Positions 17,394 to 25,806 of a stretch of DNA of 64,000 nucleotides are shown here, in pieces. The translations under genes and the position numbers were made by a program. Location of the stretch: positions 1 through 64,000 of the forward strand of contig CAXTSI010000002.1 of the NCBI GenBank assembly GCA_964246695.1, read 5' to 3'. A model generated the notes under the pieces. The model was not told the origin of the DNA. It saw nothing but the letters and a program-made list of their open reading frames with translations, and did no database searches. The first letter of the stretch is position 1; the number at the start of each line of letters is the position of its first letter. The stretch comes from Stigonema sp964246695 (GTDB taxonomy: Bacteria; Cyanobacteriota; Cyanobacteriia; Cyanobacteriales; Nostocaceae).

Positions 17394-18821
17394 TTATTTT
17401 GACACTTTTGCTTGTAACCTGTAAGCCCCTGATTGTTTGGTATCTCCAAAGGAACTGGTGGCAAGCACAATATAGATACCATCCTTAGGTAGTGTCGCTA
17501 CAATTCTGGAATTGAAATCACTAGGCGAAATGCCATCATTACGGGCAAGTTCACTGCCATCAGCATTTAATAAAATTAAAGCGGGATCAATACTTTGACT
17601 CTTCATTTCAATTGTCAAGATTTGACCAGCTTGACCCTGAAACTTGTATAACTTGTAGTACCTATTATTTGGTGGTAAAACAGGGTCACCTTTGCCTAGC
17701 CGATCGTTGATCTGTTGACCATTGATCTGCAATTCTTGAAGTGACTGCTGGGGTAAAACGCTGGGGGCGCTTTTTTGGTACTCTCCTTTGTTAGCTTTTT
17801 CTACTACTGTTTTCAGTGCTTGTGCATCAGTAGGCTTGTTTATAGGTTTTTGCAGATAGAAAGCATAGAACGCATAACTCACACCAACTACAATCAAGGT
17901 AGCAGCCCCCGCTAGCAAAAGCCTGAGTGGTTTGGGTTGAGGATGTCGGCGAAGGGGATCTCCGGTAATTACGTTTGGCAGATCCTTCAAGACTTCACTT
18001 GCTGACTGGTAGCGCTGACGGCAGTCAAAGCGTACCATTTTATTGAGCACATTTACTAACTGTGGGTTAGTGTGCGGTGCTCGGTGACTCCAGACAATTT
18101 CCCCCATGTTAGGATTATTTGGATCTCGTAGTTTTGATATGTCGTTAGCAGGTAATCCTGTCAGCGCTTGGATACCGACCATGCCTAGAGCATAAATATC
18201 GCTGTTAAATTGGGGGTTGCCTTGAAGTTGTTCTAAGGGCATATAGCCAGGAGTGCCAATAGGAACTGTTGCACTTGCTTGCCCCGGAGTGTTAAGAGTT
18301 TGAGAAACGACTTCCTTAACCGCACCAAAGTCGATTAAAACTATCTTGCCATCCGTCTGGCGGCGGATTAAATTTGAGGGTTTAATGTCCCGGTGGATCA
18401 CTTGCTGCTCATGCACAAAGACCAAAATCTCTAACACTTGTGTTAAGAGGTTGAGTACTTGGTCAGACGGCAAGGGTTGTCCCATCAACAAAATCTTATT
18501 TAAGGTCTGACCGGGAATAAACTCTTGGACTAAGTAAAATTCTTGATTGTCCTCAAAATAAGCAAACAGTCGCGGAATCCGATCGTGGTGACCTAACTTT
18601 TCTAAGGTTTCTGCTTCGGTTTTAAATAGGCGACGGGAAATTTGTAAAGTTGACGGGTCGTTACGGAGAGGCCACAGTTGTTTTACCACACATGGGGGGT
18701 TACCAGGACGCTTGATATCTTCTGCTATATATGTCAGCCCAAATCCACCAGGGGGTAAGGCTTGAGTGATTCGGTAACGTCCATCCAAAAGTTGACCGAT
18801 GTTCAAAAGCTGACCGAGCAT
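17394..18821 (-). CDS. Ser/Thr protein kinase with C-terminal PPC-like domain
   Basis: A 475-residue transmembrane kinase. The kinase domain (about 13-285) has the Gly loop PPGGFGLTYIAED, the Lys in CVVKQLW, HRDIKPSNLI, LIDFGAVKEV and GTPGYMPLEQ, so it looks active. A single helix (LLLAGAATLIVVGVSYAF, about 303-325) precedes an outer region whose last 100 residues (GQAGQILTIEMKS, ..YIVLATSSF) resemble a bacterial pre-peptidase C-terminal domain. It may sense an envelope ligand. The flanking protease/TPR and COP23 genes make an envelope stress role plausible. Confidence 0.88.
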   Translation of the reverse strand: MLGQLLNIGQLLDGRYRITQALPPGGFGLTYIAEDIKRPGNPPCVVKQLWPLRNDPSTLQISRRLFKTEAETLEKLGHHDRIPRLFAYFEDNQEFYLVQEFIPGQTLNKILLMGQPLPSDQVLNLLTQVLEILVFVHEQQVIHRDIKPSNLIRRQTDGKIVLIDFGAVKEVVSQTLNTPGQASATVPIGTPGYMPLEQLQGNPQFNSDIYALGMVGIQALTGLPANDISKLRDPNNPNMGEIVWSHRAPHTNPQLVNVLNKMVRFDCRQRYQSASEVLKDLPNVITGDPLRRHPQPKPLRLLLAGAATLIVVGVSYAFYAFYLQKPINKPTDAQALKTVVEKANKGEYQKSAPSVLPQQSLQELQINGQQINDRLGKGDPVLPPNNRYYKLYKFQGQAGQILTIEMKSQSIDPALILLNADGSELARNDGISPSDFNSRIVATLPKDGIYIVLATSSFGDTKQSGAYRLQAKVSK

Positions 18822-18837
18822 AACATTGCACCAGATC

Positions 18838-18927
18838 TTATGGTAATTGCTAATTGCTAATTGCTAATTGCTAATGGCTAATAGCTAATGGTAACAATTA
18901 GCGATTAGCCATTAGCCATTACTTTCG
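18838..18927. repeat. TAATTGC / ATTAGCC heptamer repeats
   Basis: A tandem TTGCTAA array on the left and ATTAGCC on the right, partly complementary, lies between two minus-strand genes. Confidence 0.75.
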
Positions 18928-18935
18928 TTAGTACC

Positions 18936-21698
18936 TTATTGGCATCCGCCAGTGCGGACAGCATCCCGTAAGGTTCGGGCTTGTGCATTTTCTGGCTGAA
19001 TTTCAATCACTCGATTGAAATCGGTTAGCGCCCCCTGACAATCTTTCAACTGTTTGCGGAGATTAGCCCGCCAAAAGTAGGCATTTGCATGATTAGGCTC
19101 GAGTTTAATCGCTTGGTCTACATCCGCCAGTGCTCCTTTTAGGTCTTTCACACCAAAGTAGTGGGCAAGACTCCTACTATAGAAGGTGAAAAAGTCAGGT
19201 GCGAGTGGAATGGCTTGATTAAAATCGGCGATCGCACCTTGAAAGTCTTTCGCTTGAAGGTGCATAGTACCTCTACATTTATAGCCTGAAGCATCTTTAG
19301 GCTGGAGTTTAATTATTTGATTGCAATCCTCTATTGCCGCCTTCAAGTTTTTCATAGTAAGATGAACACGATTCCGACTTTGGTAGTAAACAGTATGGTT
19401 AGGATCGAGTCTAATCGCTTGATTAAAATCGGCGATCGCTCCCTGAAAGTCTTTCAAATCCTCGCGGAGTTTGCCTCGGATGCTGTAGTTACTAGCATAG
19501 TCAGGCTGGAGTTTAATTGCTTGATTCAAATCGACCATCGCGCCCTGAACGTCTTTCAATAGATAGCGGGCAAAACCCCTACCGCCGTAAGCTAAAGCGT
19601 AGTCTGGCACAAGTTGAATTACTTGAGTGTAATCGGCGATCGCGCCGGGAAAGTCATTCAACTGCATACGAAGACCACCTCGCCAGAAGTAGGCTGTATA
19701 AATCGGCTGAATCTCAATCGCCTTATTCGATGCCTCCAAAGCCTCTGAGTAGCGTTTTAATTCGTACAATATTGAACCTTTTACTACATAAAGGTTATAA
19801 TCATTGTCCCTGTTGTACTCAATCGCCTTATCAATCGCTGCTAGTGCCTCTGGGTATTTTTCTAATGTCCCCAACACTGCACTTTTGAAAGACCAAGCTT
19901 GATAGGAGTCTGGTTTAATTTTTGTGGCTTGCTCAAAAGCAGCTAGTGCTTCTGGATTTTTTTTCTGGAATGAATATAGCGCCACGCCTAGCGTATAGTA
20001 AGCTTGATAAAAGTTAGGTTTGATTTTAATTGCCGTCTGCATTGCGGCAACGGCTTCTTGATATTTTTCTAATCGCCACAGTTGATTGCCATAATTGAGC
20101 CAATCATACTCATTGGCATTTTGTGGCGGCTTTTCCACAGCAAATAATGGATGAGTCAAGAGCAAATTAGTTTCTGCTGCTGTTAGGGCTGGTGGTGCAA
20201 CCGTGACTACTTTCAACCATTCTGGTTTTAGCCCTGCTAAGGTGACTGCACCCAAAAGGGTACTGCTGGGCACTCCTAAACCCAAACCTAGTTCAACTTT
20301 TTCTGATTGACTCTTCTCAATACCCGTGTTAATTCCAATTACTTGCCCCATTGAATCTAGCACTGGTCCGCCACTCATTCCAGGAAGCGTTAGATTCGAG
20401 TAAATTAGCTGATAGCCATAATCAATCAAAGACTTCAAATCACCAGAGTCTTCTGCACGGGCTAATACTCTCTCCCTATTCCAATGCAAACCAGCGGTCA
20501 ACTTCCGCTTTCCTGCTGCGTCACCAGGAAAGCCAGACAGGAGTACCCACTGTTTTTTGTCCGGCAATAGGTTATATTTAGCGATCGTAGCGACCGAGTA
20601 AGTTTTATCGCTGGTAAACTTTAACAGCGCTGCGTCTAATCCCTTCGGTTTGACGATGTTTTCCTGTTGCAATGCATATCGCTGTCCATCTGGCGTCATA
20701 ATTTCATAAGAGTCTGGATTCTCTACCACATGAAGCGCAGTGACAACATAATAAGTTTGTCCTTGTTTAGCAACGATCGCACCAGAACCATTACCATTTG
20801 TTTTGGAGTCAATCCGCACGGTAATTTGTTGGGCAATGGTATCTACTTTATCAACTAAATTATTACCAACGGGTGGCACAGAAGCTTGTTGCTGATTTTG
20901 CCCAACAGATGGAATACTTGCTAAATTGGGGGCGAATTGAGCTACGGTTTGAATCGGGATAGCAAAGCTGAATTTTCTGAGGCGCTGAAGTTGTTGTTCA
21001 CTGGGGCGACTTCCATCCTGATAGACATAAGTATCATTTAAAATGGCATTGTTCAGTAACCCATTCACCCCGATTAACTTACCTTGCTGATTTAATAGTG
21101 GTCCCCCACTCATTCCTTGTTTAATCTCATTGGTATAACCAATCTGATAACCCCCAGCTAAAGGTTGCGGAGACAACAGGGAGATTTTGCCACTACTAAT
21201 GACTAATTCTTGACTATTATAAGGAAACCCAGCCGCGAAAACTTCTTGTTCTGATACATTTGCGGTGGTAGCTAAAGAAACGATGCGATAGTTTTCTTTA
21301 GCTTGAAACCGTAATAAGGCTAAATCATTACCTTCTAAAGAATCACCTTGACTAATAACCACCGCTGTATGGATTTTGCCATCAGGAGTTTGGATGCGCT
21401 GGGGTTGTTTGGAGTTAATTACATGGGCATTGGTTAAGATGGTGTAGGTTTGCCCAATTTTGCTGATTAAAATCCCACTTCCGCTATGCTTAGTTGTCAA
21501 GACTTTGACGGTGACGGCTTGGGCTATTTGACGAATTTGTTCTCTTGTAGTGGTGCTACTTACAAGTACCGGAGTAGGATAATGAGATTGATTGAATGTC
21601 CCAGCATCAGCGGTAGACAGTAAGAGCAAACCACTGAAGCTGGCGATTGCGCTTCGCGCAGCGGCTTTGCCTTTCGCAATAAGATTGAAGCGATTCAT
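18936..21698 (-). CDS. Exported double trypsin-like protease with TPR array
   Basis: A 920-residue protein with a signal region (IASFSGLLLLSTADA). Protease domain 1 (about 50-250): His in LTNAHVI, Asp in NDLALLRF, Ser in GMSGGPLL. Domain 2 (about 285-480): His in VTALHVV, Asp in GLDAALLKF, Ser in GMSGGPVL. Both triads are intact. About ten TPRs follow from residue 530. Two complete protease domains in one chain are unusual and point to internal duplication. It resembles the 14119-16377 product and the broken 25807-27921 copy. A role in envelope proteolysis is inferred. Confidence 0.87.
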   Translation of the reverse strand: MNRFNLIAKGKAAARSAIASFSGLLLLSTADAGTFNQSHYPTPVLVSSTTTREQIRQIAQAVTVKVLTTKHSGSGILISKIGQTYTILTNAHVINSKQPQRIQTPDGKIHTAVVISQGDSLEGNDLALLRFQAKENYRIVSLATTANVSEQEVFAAGFPYNSQELVISSGKISLLSPQPLAGGYQIGYTNEIKQGMSGGPLLNQQGKLIGVNGLLNNAILNDTYVYQDGSRPSEQQLQRLRKFSFAIPIQTVAQFAPNLASIPSVGQNQQQASVPPVGNNLVDKVDTIAQQITVRIDSKTNGNGSGAIVAKQGQTYYVVTALHVVENPDSYEIMTPDGQRYALQQENIVKPKGLDAALLKFTSDKTYSVATIAKYNLLPDKKQWVLLSGFPGDAAGKRKLTAGLHWNRERVLARAEDSGDLKSLIDYGYQLIYSNLTLPGMSGGPVLDSMGQVIGINTGIEKSQSEKVELGLGLGVPSSTLLGAVTLAGLKPEWLKVVTVAPPALTAAETNLLLTHPLFAVEKPPQNANEYDWLNYGNQLWRLEKYQEAVAAMQTAIKIKPNFYQAYYTLGVALYSFQKKNPEALAAFEQATKIKPDSYQAWSFKSAVLGTLEKYPEALAAIDKAIEYNRDNDYNLYVVKGSILYELKRYSEALEASNKAIEIQPIYTAYFWRGGLRMQLNDFPGAIADYTQVIQLVPDYALAYGGRGFARYLLKDVQGAMVDLNQAIKLQPDYASNYSIRGKLREDLKDFQGAIADFNQAIRLDPNHTVYYQSRNRVHLTMKNLKAAIEDCNQIIKLQPKDASGYKCRGTMHLQAKDFQGAIADFNQAIPLAPDFFTFYSRSLAHYFGVKDLKGALADVDQAIKLEPNHANAYFWRANLRKQLKDCQGALTDFNRVIEIQPENAQARTLRDAVRTGGCQ

Positions 21699-21724
21699 TT
21701 TTTTTATGTGATTCTGTTAATTTG

Positions 21725-21800
21725 AAATTAATAGCTAATAGCTAATGGCTTTTAACAATTAGCAATTAGCAATTAGCAATTAACAATTAGCAATTAGCAG
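21725..21800. repeat. AGCTAAT / CAATTAG heptamer repeats
   Basis: Tandem 7-bp units (AATAGCT, then CAATTAG) lie just upstream of the double-protease gene. Confidence 0.75.
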
Positions 21801-22440
21801 CCAACTAACAGAGAAATGCTTAATTTGAGTTTCATACTTTTTTGTTCTTTAATCCTGACTAACGAGATTGAGATAATAGCCATCCAGCTTTCTCTGCAAA
21901 ACCAGCAACATTAATAGATGCCATTGCGGTTGTTGCCGGACGTGTGTATTGTTAAGATTCATCTTAAAACCTGATTCATAAACGCACTCATAATTTGATA
22001 AAAACTTCTTCAACCTAAGCAAAAAAGCTAAGTAGGTGAAGTTTTTCTCAACATTGTCAAAACCTGTTAGCCTGTTGTTAAAGTCAAGATTAGCTCCCAC
22101 TACATAGATTCAGCGTTCAAAAACCTAACCCCCCAGCCCCCTTCCCTAGAAGGGAAGAGGGAGCCTTATTTAGGTGTTTTTTTCTATTCCCATTCTTCTA
22201 GCAAAGGACACCCTGTTGTCAATGCAGAAAACTGCACCATTATTTTTTTTAGTTGTGGTAATTAAAGCTTGAATGTAAAATCTAGTTGCTCAAAAAGTTA
22301 TTAGAGTATTGATGTGTCCAATGTTGGCGATCGCCGACCAAAATTTGTCATTTTTAGCTAGCGCCAGATTGTGTTGAGACAGCGCGACGGTATAGTTTCC
22401 TAGCTGATGGTGGACAACACAAGCGTGAGAAGTAGGTATT
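21801..22440. other. Intergenic: shared inverted element and cyanobacterial palindrome
   Basis: 21991-22086 repeats the AAAAACTTCTTCA...TGAAGTTTTT segment of 13698-13797. 22125-22170 contains CCCCCTTCCCTAGAAGGGAA, a common dispersed palindrome. No credible gene is seen. Confidence 0.5.
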
Positions 22441-22653
22441 CTCACATCTTGCACTACACAGACAAAACCCGCCTAGCCTTCTCCCAATTCCTCGCCGCTG
22501 ACGCTCCTTCGTCGCTAACGCAACGCTTACGCGAACGGCTTCTGCGAAGCAGTACGCGGGTTTCAAACCCTTGATTTTCCGTAAGTCCGCGTAGGCGGAC
22601 TTAGTTTGTATAGCCGCGAATTCTATTCGTTAGGGGCTGGTGCAAGATCTGAG
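22441..22653. mobile_element. MITE-like element, CTCASATCTTGCACC termini, long copy
   Basis: The left end CTCACATCTTGCAC and right end GGTGCAAGATCTGAG are inverted repeats, flanked by a 4-bp direct repeat TATT (22437-22440 and 22654-22657). The interior carries ACGCTTACGCGAACGGCTTC-type palindromes. It belongs to the same family as the two elements inside the AAA-WD40 gene (30210-30331, 32021-32141). Confidence 0.8.
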
Positions 22654-22790
22654 TATTAGCATTGTTAGGTTCAAGTTTAATCGCTTGATCTAAATCCGCC
22701 TTTGCTCCAGTATAGTCTTTCAACTCTTGGCGGACATGACCTCTAATGGTGTAGGCTAAAGCAAAGTCGGGCTGGAGTTTAATTGCTAAG
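22654..22790 (-). pseudogene. TPR fragment of protease/TPR family
   Basis: Minus-strand sequence encodes a TPR-like piece (AIKLQPDFALAYTIRGHV, then QELKDYTGAKADLDQAIKL) resembling the intact proteins. It is interrupted upstream by the MITE and stops abruptly near 22790, so it is a relic of a further copy. Confidence 0.65.
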
Positions 22791-22982
22791 AATTGCAGGT
22801 AAAAGTATTAATGCTTGGATGGTGATGGTTTTGGTTAAAATAGCTTTGTTCGTAAATGCTAGCAATGAAACTCGCTCGCCTGCGGAAAAGCAAGACTTTG
22901 GAGCTGCATGACCGATAGTAAGCAGCTACTCGGCAATGATTAAAGTTACTAATTTCAAAAGTAAGTATTATTGCAAAATCCT

Positions 22983-23594
22983 ATGACCACTACCCTACCC
23001 AAAACAGTAACTTTCGAGGAATTTATCGAGTGGTATCCCAACGACGGGGTGCGGTACGAGCTACATAATGGAGTAATTATTGAGATGGCACCCCCAACCG
23101 GAGACCATGAAAAAGTTGTTGGATTTTTAGCACGTAAACTGACTGTGGAGTTTGATCGACTAAACCTACCCTACACCATTCCTAAAACCGCATTCGTTAA
23201 AACACCGTCTGCTAAATCCACTTACTCACCCGATGTATTGTTACTAAATCTTGATAATCTCGGCAACGAACCTCTTTTTCAAAAACAGTCAACAGTTACT
23301 CAAGCAGCATCTGTACCCTTGGTAGTCGAAGTCGTCAGTACAAACTGGCGGGATGACTATCACCTAAAGTTTGCCGATTATGAAGAAATGGGTATCCCTG
23401 AATTTTGGATTGCGGATTATGCAGCGTTAGGAGGTAAGCGGTTCATTGGAGATCCCAAGCAGCCTACTTTCTCGGTATGTCAGCTTGTGGGAGATGAGTA
23501 CCAAGTAACCAAGTTCACGGGGAATAATCTCATCGTATCCCCCACCTTCTCACACGAAACTACTGCTGTGCAGGTTTTTGATGCGGCTTTGTAA
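22983..23594 (+). CDS. Uma2-family (DUF820) putative endonuclease
   Basis: About 203 residues with the PD-(D/E)XK-like Uma2 fold: FEEFIEWYPNDGVRYELHNG, YSPDVLLLN (Asp), and LVVEVVSTNWRDDY (Glu in VEVVS). Family members are abundant in cyanobacteria; function is not settled, though a nuclease fold is accepted. The ATG at 22983 is preferred to an in-frame TTG at 22971. Gene context is the decayed toxin/nuclease island. Confidence 0.85.
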   Translation: MTTTLPKTVTFEEFIEWYPNDGVRYELHNGVIIEMAPPTGDHEKVVGFLARKLTVEFDRLNLPYTIPKTAFVKTPSAKSTYSPDVLLLNLDNLGNEPLFQKQSTVTQAASVPLVVEVVSTNWRDDYHLKFADYEEMGIPEFWIADYAALGGKRFIGDPKQPTFSVCQLVGDEYQVTKFTGNNLIVSPTFSHETTAVQVFDAAL

Positions 23595-23616
23595 ATTGGT
23601 GGGCAACAAACAGCAC

Positions 23617-23662
23617 GGGTAAATACTTTCTCTGTCCCCTGAAGAGAACCAGCGGTAAACTT
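23617..23662 (-). pseudogene. Short protease-gene remnant
   Basis: This stretch (TAAATACTTTCTCT, then ACCAGCGGTAAACTT) nearly matches 26688-26721 inside the broken protease gene. It is a scar of a recombination that placed the DUF4258 gene beside protease DNA. Confidence 0.55.
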
Positions 23663-23669
23663 GATATGA

Positions 23670-23993
23670 TTGGCAGGAAGTTACCTAAATAAGCAAGTGC
23701 CTCGCAGTGATATTGATCGTATCAGAGAGAAGATCAAACTCCGACAATACGATATGTCAGCCCATGCAATGGAAGAGATGGCTGAGGATATGCTGATGAT
23801 TGTGGATGTGGAAGAGGCAATTTTAAGCGGTGAAGTCATCCGGGTAGAAAAAGATGACCCAAGAGGAACAAAATATGTGGTAGTGGGGACGGCATTAGAT
23901 CAACAAACACCTGTTGGGGTTGTTGGACGTTTCGCTAGCACCGGACGTTATTTAATCATCACAGTTTACGAAGTCACTGATTTCGAGGGTTAG
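23670..23993 (+). CDS. DUF4258 protein, probable toxin-like partner
   Basis: Up to 107 residues: IDRIREKIKLRQYDMSAHAM, EEAILSGEVIRVEKDDPRG, and a final GRYLIITVYEV. This matches the DUF4258 fold, a small RNase-toxin-like domain. The ATG-less 5' end starts at TTG 23670 next to a recombination scar; GTG 23697 is an alternative start. It is followed after four bases by a YgiT-type zinc-finger gene, the usual toxin-antitoxin arrangement. Toxin activity is inferred from this pairing. Confidence 0.75.
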   Translation: MAGSYLNKQVPRSDIDRIREKIKLRQYDMSAHAMEEMAEDMLMIVDVEEAILSGEVIRVEKDDPRGTKYVVVGTALDQQTPVGVVGRFASTGRYLIITVYEVTDFEG

Positions 23994-23997
23994 AGAT

Positions 23998-24240
23998 ATG
24001 TATGGATACAGATGCGAATATTGCGAAGGAACCGTTCAACCCCGCACTGTCAAGCGCGAGGCATTCAAACATAAAGATCGATTCGTTATTCTTGAAGATG
24101 TGACGATTGGTGTTTGTGATAACTGTGGCAATCGATACTACTGTGCCGATATTCTCCATACTGTTCATGCTATTGCGACGGGAGCAAAATCCCCAGAGAG
24201 AACCGAACAGATCCCAGTAGCTCATCTGGAATCTGTATAG
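23998..24240 (+). CDS. YgiT-type zinc finger protein, probable antitoxin
   Basis: An 80-residue protein with CEYC (residues 6-9) and CDNC (about 40-43) pairs typical of YgiT/MqsA N-terminal zinc domains. It lacks the helix-turn-helix half found in MqsA. It directly follows the DUF4258 gene and should neutralise it. Its stop overlaps a DUF4351 fragment downstream. Confidence 0.8.
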   Translation: MYGYRCEYCEGTVQPRTVKREAFKHKDRFVILEDVTIGVCDNCGNRYYCADILHTVHAIATGAKSPERTEQIPVAHLESV

Positions 24241-24500
24241 CATGGGCTTAATAGAGGAACAACAAGTTATGGAAATTGTCACCAGTTGGATGGAAACACC
24301 GAATGCAAAAGCTGGTGCTGCGGCAGTTAAATCGTCGGTTGGGAACACTTGAACCATCGCTCTTGCAGCGTGTGAGTGAATTACCATTGGAACAATTGGA
24401 GGCTTTAGGCGAGGATTTACTAGACTTCACAGAAATATCTGATGCGCGTGAATTGGTTCAATCAACCTGGAGGCACATCGCTACAATTAAGGTAATACAA
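24238..24500 (+). pseudogene. DUF4351 fragment, copy 1
   Basis: The sequence encodes MGLIEEQQVMEIVTSWMET and, after a frame change, LVLRQLNRRLGTLEPSLLQR followed by EQLEALGEDLLDF. This is the C-terminal DUF4351 region of an Rpn-type protein. It shares the ACCGAATGCAAAAGCTGG junction, a small deletion, with copy 3 near 29230. Both therefore derive from one defective ancestor. Confidence 0.75.
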
Positions 24501-24532
24501 CTGTTACTAGCTAGGGCAGAAAATATCGAGAA

Positions 24533-24668
24533 ACTACACTGTGAACGCGATCGCACCCAACGCCTGCAAGAGACAGAAGAGCGCTTCTGGATATTTTTTC
24601 TGGGAATATAATGCCCAGCCTTGGGCAATTGTTACAAGTTAATCTGTGTCCAGTCTGACAACACTAAG
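24533..24668. other. Rearranged junk with TPR-gene scar
   Basis: 24583-24620 (CTGGATATTTTTTCTGGGAA, then ATGCCCAGCCTTGG) matches 26172-26214 of the broken protease gene. No gene is seen. Confidence 0.5.
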
Positions 24669-24840
24669 TCAGGAACTTGGGAGAAGTCGCGAGGAAAAGC
24701 GAGTCACTAAAACGCCATTGACAGACAGGGCGATCGCTGCAATCCGTACATCTTTCTGAATTCTATTTTTGCGAAGCGGGGGATGCTCCTTGAGTAGCTG
24801 CCGATATTGTGTGTCAGCAGCAGCATCAAAATTTAAGATC
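24669..24840 (-). pseudogene. C-terminal remnant of a PIN-domain toxin
   Basis: The minus strand encodes ILNFDAAADTQYRQLLKEH, then VRIAAIALSVNGVLVTR, the last third of a VapC-type PIN domain. The N-terminal two thirds are gone: upstream the strand is the antisense of higB. The two genes were fused tail to head by a deletion. Confidence 0.6.
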
Positions 24841-25164
24841 ATCACCTTCGCTGATAGCAAACTGCAAAACCTATGCGAGCAACAAGACCTAGCGCAAAGA
24901 AAATTGGGTGCAAAGTGTGCCAAGAAATTGAGAACTCGGTTGGCTATGCTTGCTGCTGCAGGTTGTGTCACAGAATTAGTTGCAGGTCGTCCCCACCCCT
25001 TAAAAGGAGATAGGGCTAGTGAATTTGCACTCTCTTTAGAAAGTGGTAAACGACTTGTATTTAAGCCAGATAACGACCCCGTCCCCTTGATGAAGGATGG
25101 AGGCATTGATTGGTCAAAAGTTACTGCTGTTTGTATTGTTTTCATTGGGGATTATCATGATTGA
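24811..25164 (+). CDS. HigB-like killer protein, start region rearranged
   Basis: About 117 residues if started at GTG 24811. FKIITFADSKLQNLCEQQDL, ELVAGRPHPLKGDRASEFAL, LVFKPDNDPVP and a final IVFIGDYHD match cyanobacterial RelE/HigB plasmid-maintenance killer proteins. The native ATG seems lost: upstream codons are the antisense of a PIN remnant. It overlaps higA by eight bases, as is typical of higBA. Expression is uncertain. Confidence 0.65.
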   Translation: MSAAASKFKIITFADSKLQNLCEQQDLAQRKLGAKCAKKLRTRLAMLAAAGCVTELVAGRPHPLKGDRASEFALSLESGKRLVFKPDNDPVPLMKDGGIDWSKVTAVCIVFIGDYHD

Positions 25165-25665
25165 GACAACTCGAACATTTACTCCAGATTGGGTATCTCC
25201 TCCCGGTGATACCATTGCTGACTTATTAGAAGAGCGTGATTGGACGCAAGCACAATTAGCAGATCGTTTAGGCTACACCACGAAACATATCAGTTTGCTC
25301 ATCAATGGTAAAGCACCGATAAATGTTGAAACAGCCCTGAAGCTAGAACGAGTTTTGGGTAGTACAGCAGCATTCTGGCTCAGATATGAAGCCCAATATC
25401 GTGCCGCTCTAGCTAGGATTGAAGAAGAAAACCGCTGAAAGGGGTGAACATCTTAGTTAGATCAGTTACCAGTCAAAGAATTAATGAACAGAGGCAGAAA
25501 AACTGGACTGTCCTAAGTACAGTGAATTAGCGCAACTTAAATCCAAAACTGATGCGATCGATTTTGCGGAACGTATTGGCATTCATCCCGCTATTGTTGT
25601 GGGGCGACTGCAACACGATGGTATAATTCCTCTCTCGTGGATGAATAGTTTAAAGGAGAGTTTTT
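25157..25665 (+). pseudogene. HigA-like XRE antitoxin with internal deletion
   Basis: 25157-25438 encodes an intact 93-residue XRE helix-turn-helix domain (IADLLEERDWTQAQLADRLG). Full-length relatives are about 350 residues with an ImmA/IrrE protease domain. After a stop, 25509-25665 encodes CPKYSELAQLKSKTDAIDF, then HPAIVVGRLQHDGIIPLSW, the C-terminal end of that longer form. An internal deletion has therefore removed the middle. The short HTH product might still bind DNA. Confidence 0.75.
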
Positions 25666-25669
25666 GTTT

Positions 25670-25806
25670 GAGGCAAATCGCTTTGATTGTCAGAGCGCGA
25701 TCGCCAGCTTTACAGTTGTTGAATTTACCATTAGCTGCACCCAATGCGTGCAAGAGCGCGATCTGCCGGAGGCGGCGGATTTTCGTAGAGAAGCACTCGC
25801 GATCGC
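25670..25806. repeat. HIP1-rich duplicated segment
   Basis: 25690-25805 (GCGCGATCGCCAGCTTTACA.. to ..GCACTCGCGATCGCT) is nearly identical to 29455-29571 and partly to 28985-29060. One copy lies at each broken end of protease DNA, suggesting recombination between them. Confidence 0.7.

Noticed and set aside
18838..18927. Possible CRISPR or promoter array
   Set aside because: The unit is 7 bp with no spacers, a short tandem repeat typical of cyanobacteria.
21849..22100. 83-codon minus-strand frame
   Set aside because: It is formed by the shared AAAAACTTCTTCA inverted sequence and shows no protein-like conservation.
24669..25145. 158-codon minus-strand frame
   Set aside because: Most of it is the antisense of higB; only the last part resembles a PIN domain, which is listed as a remnant.
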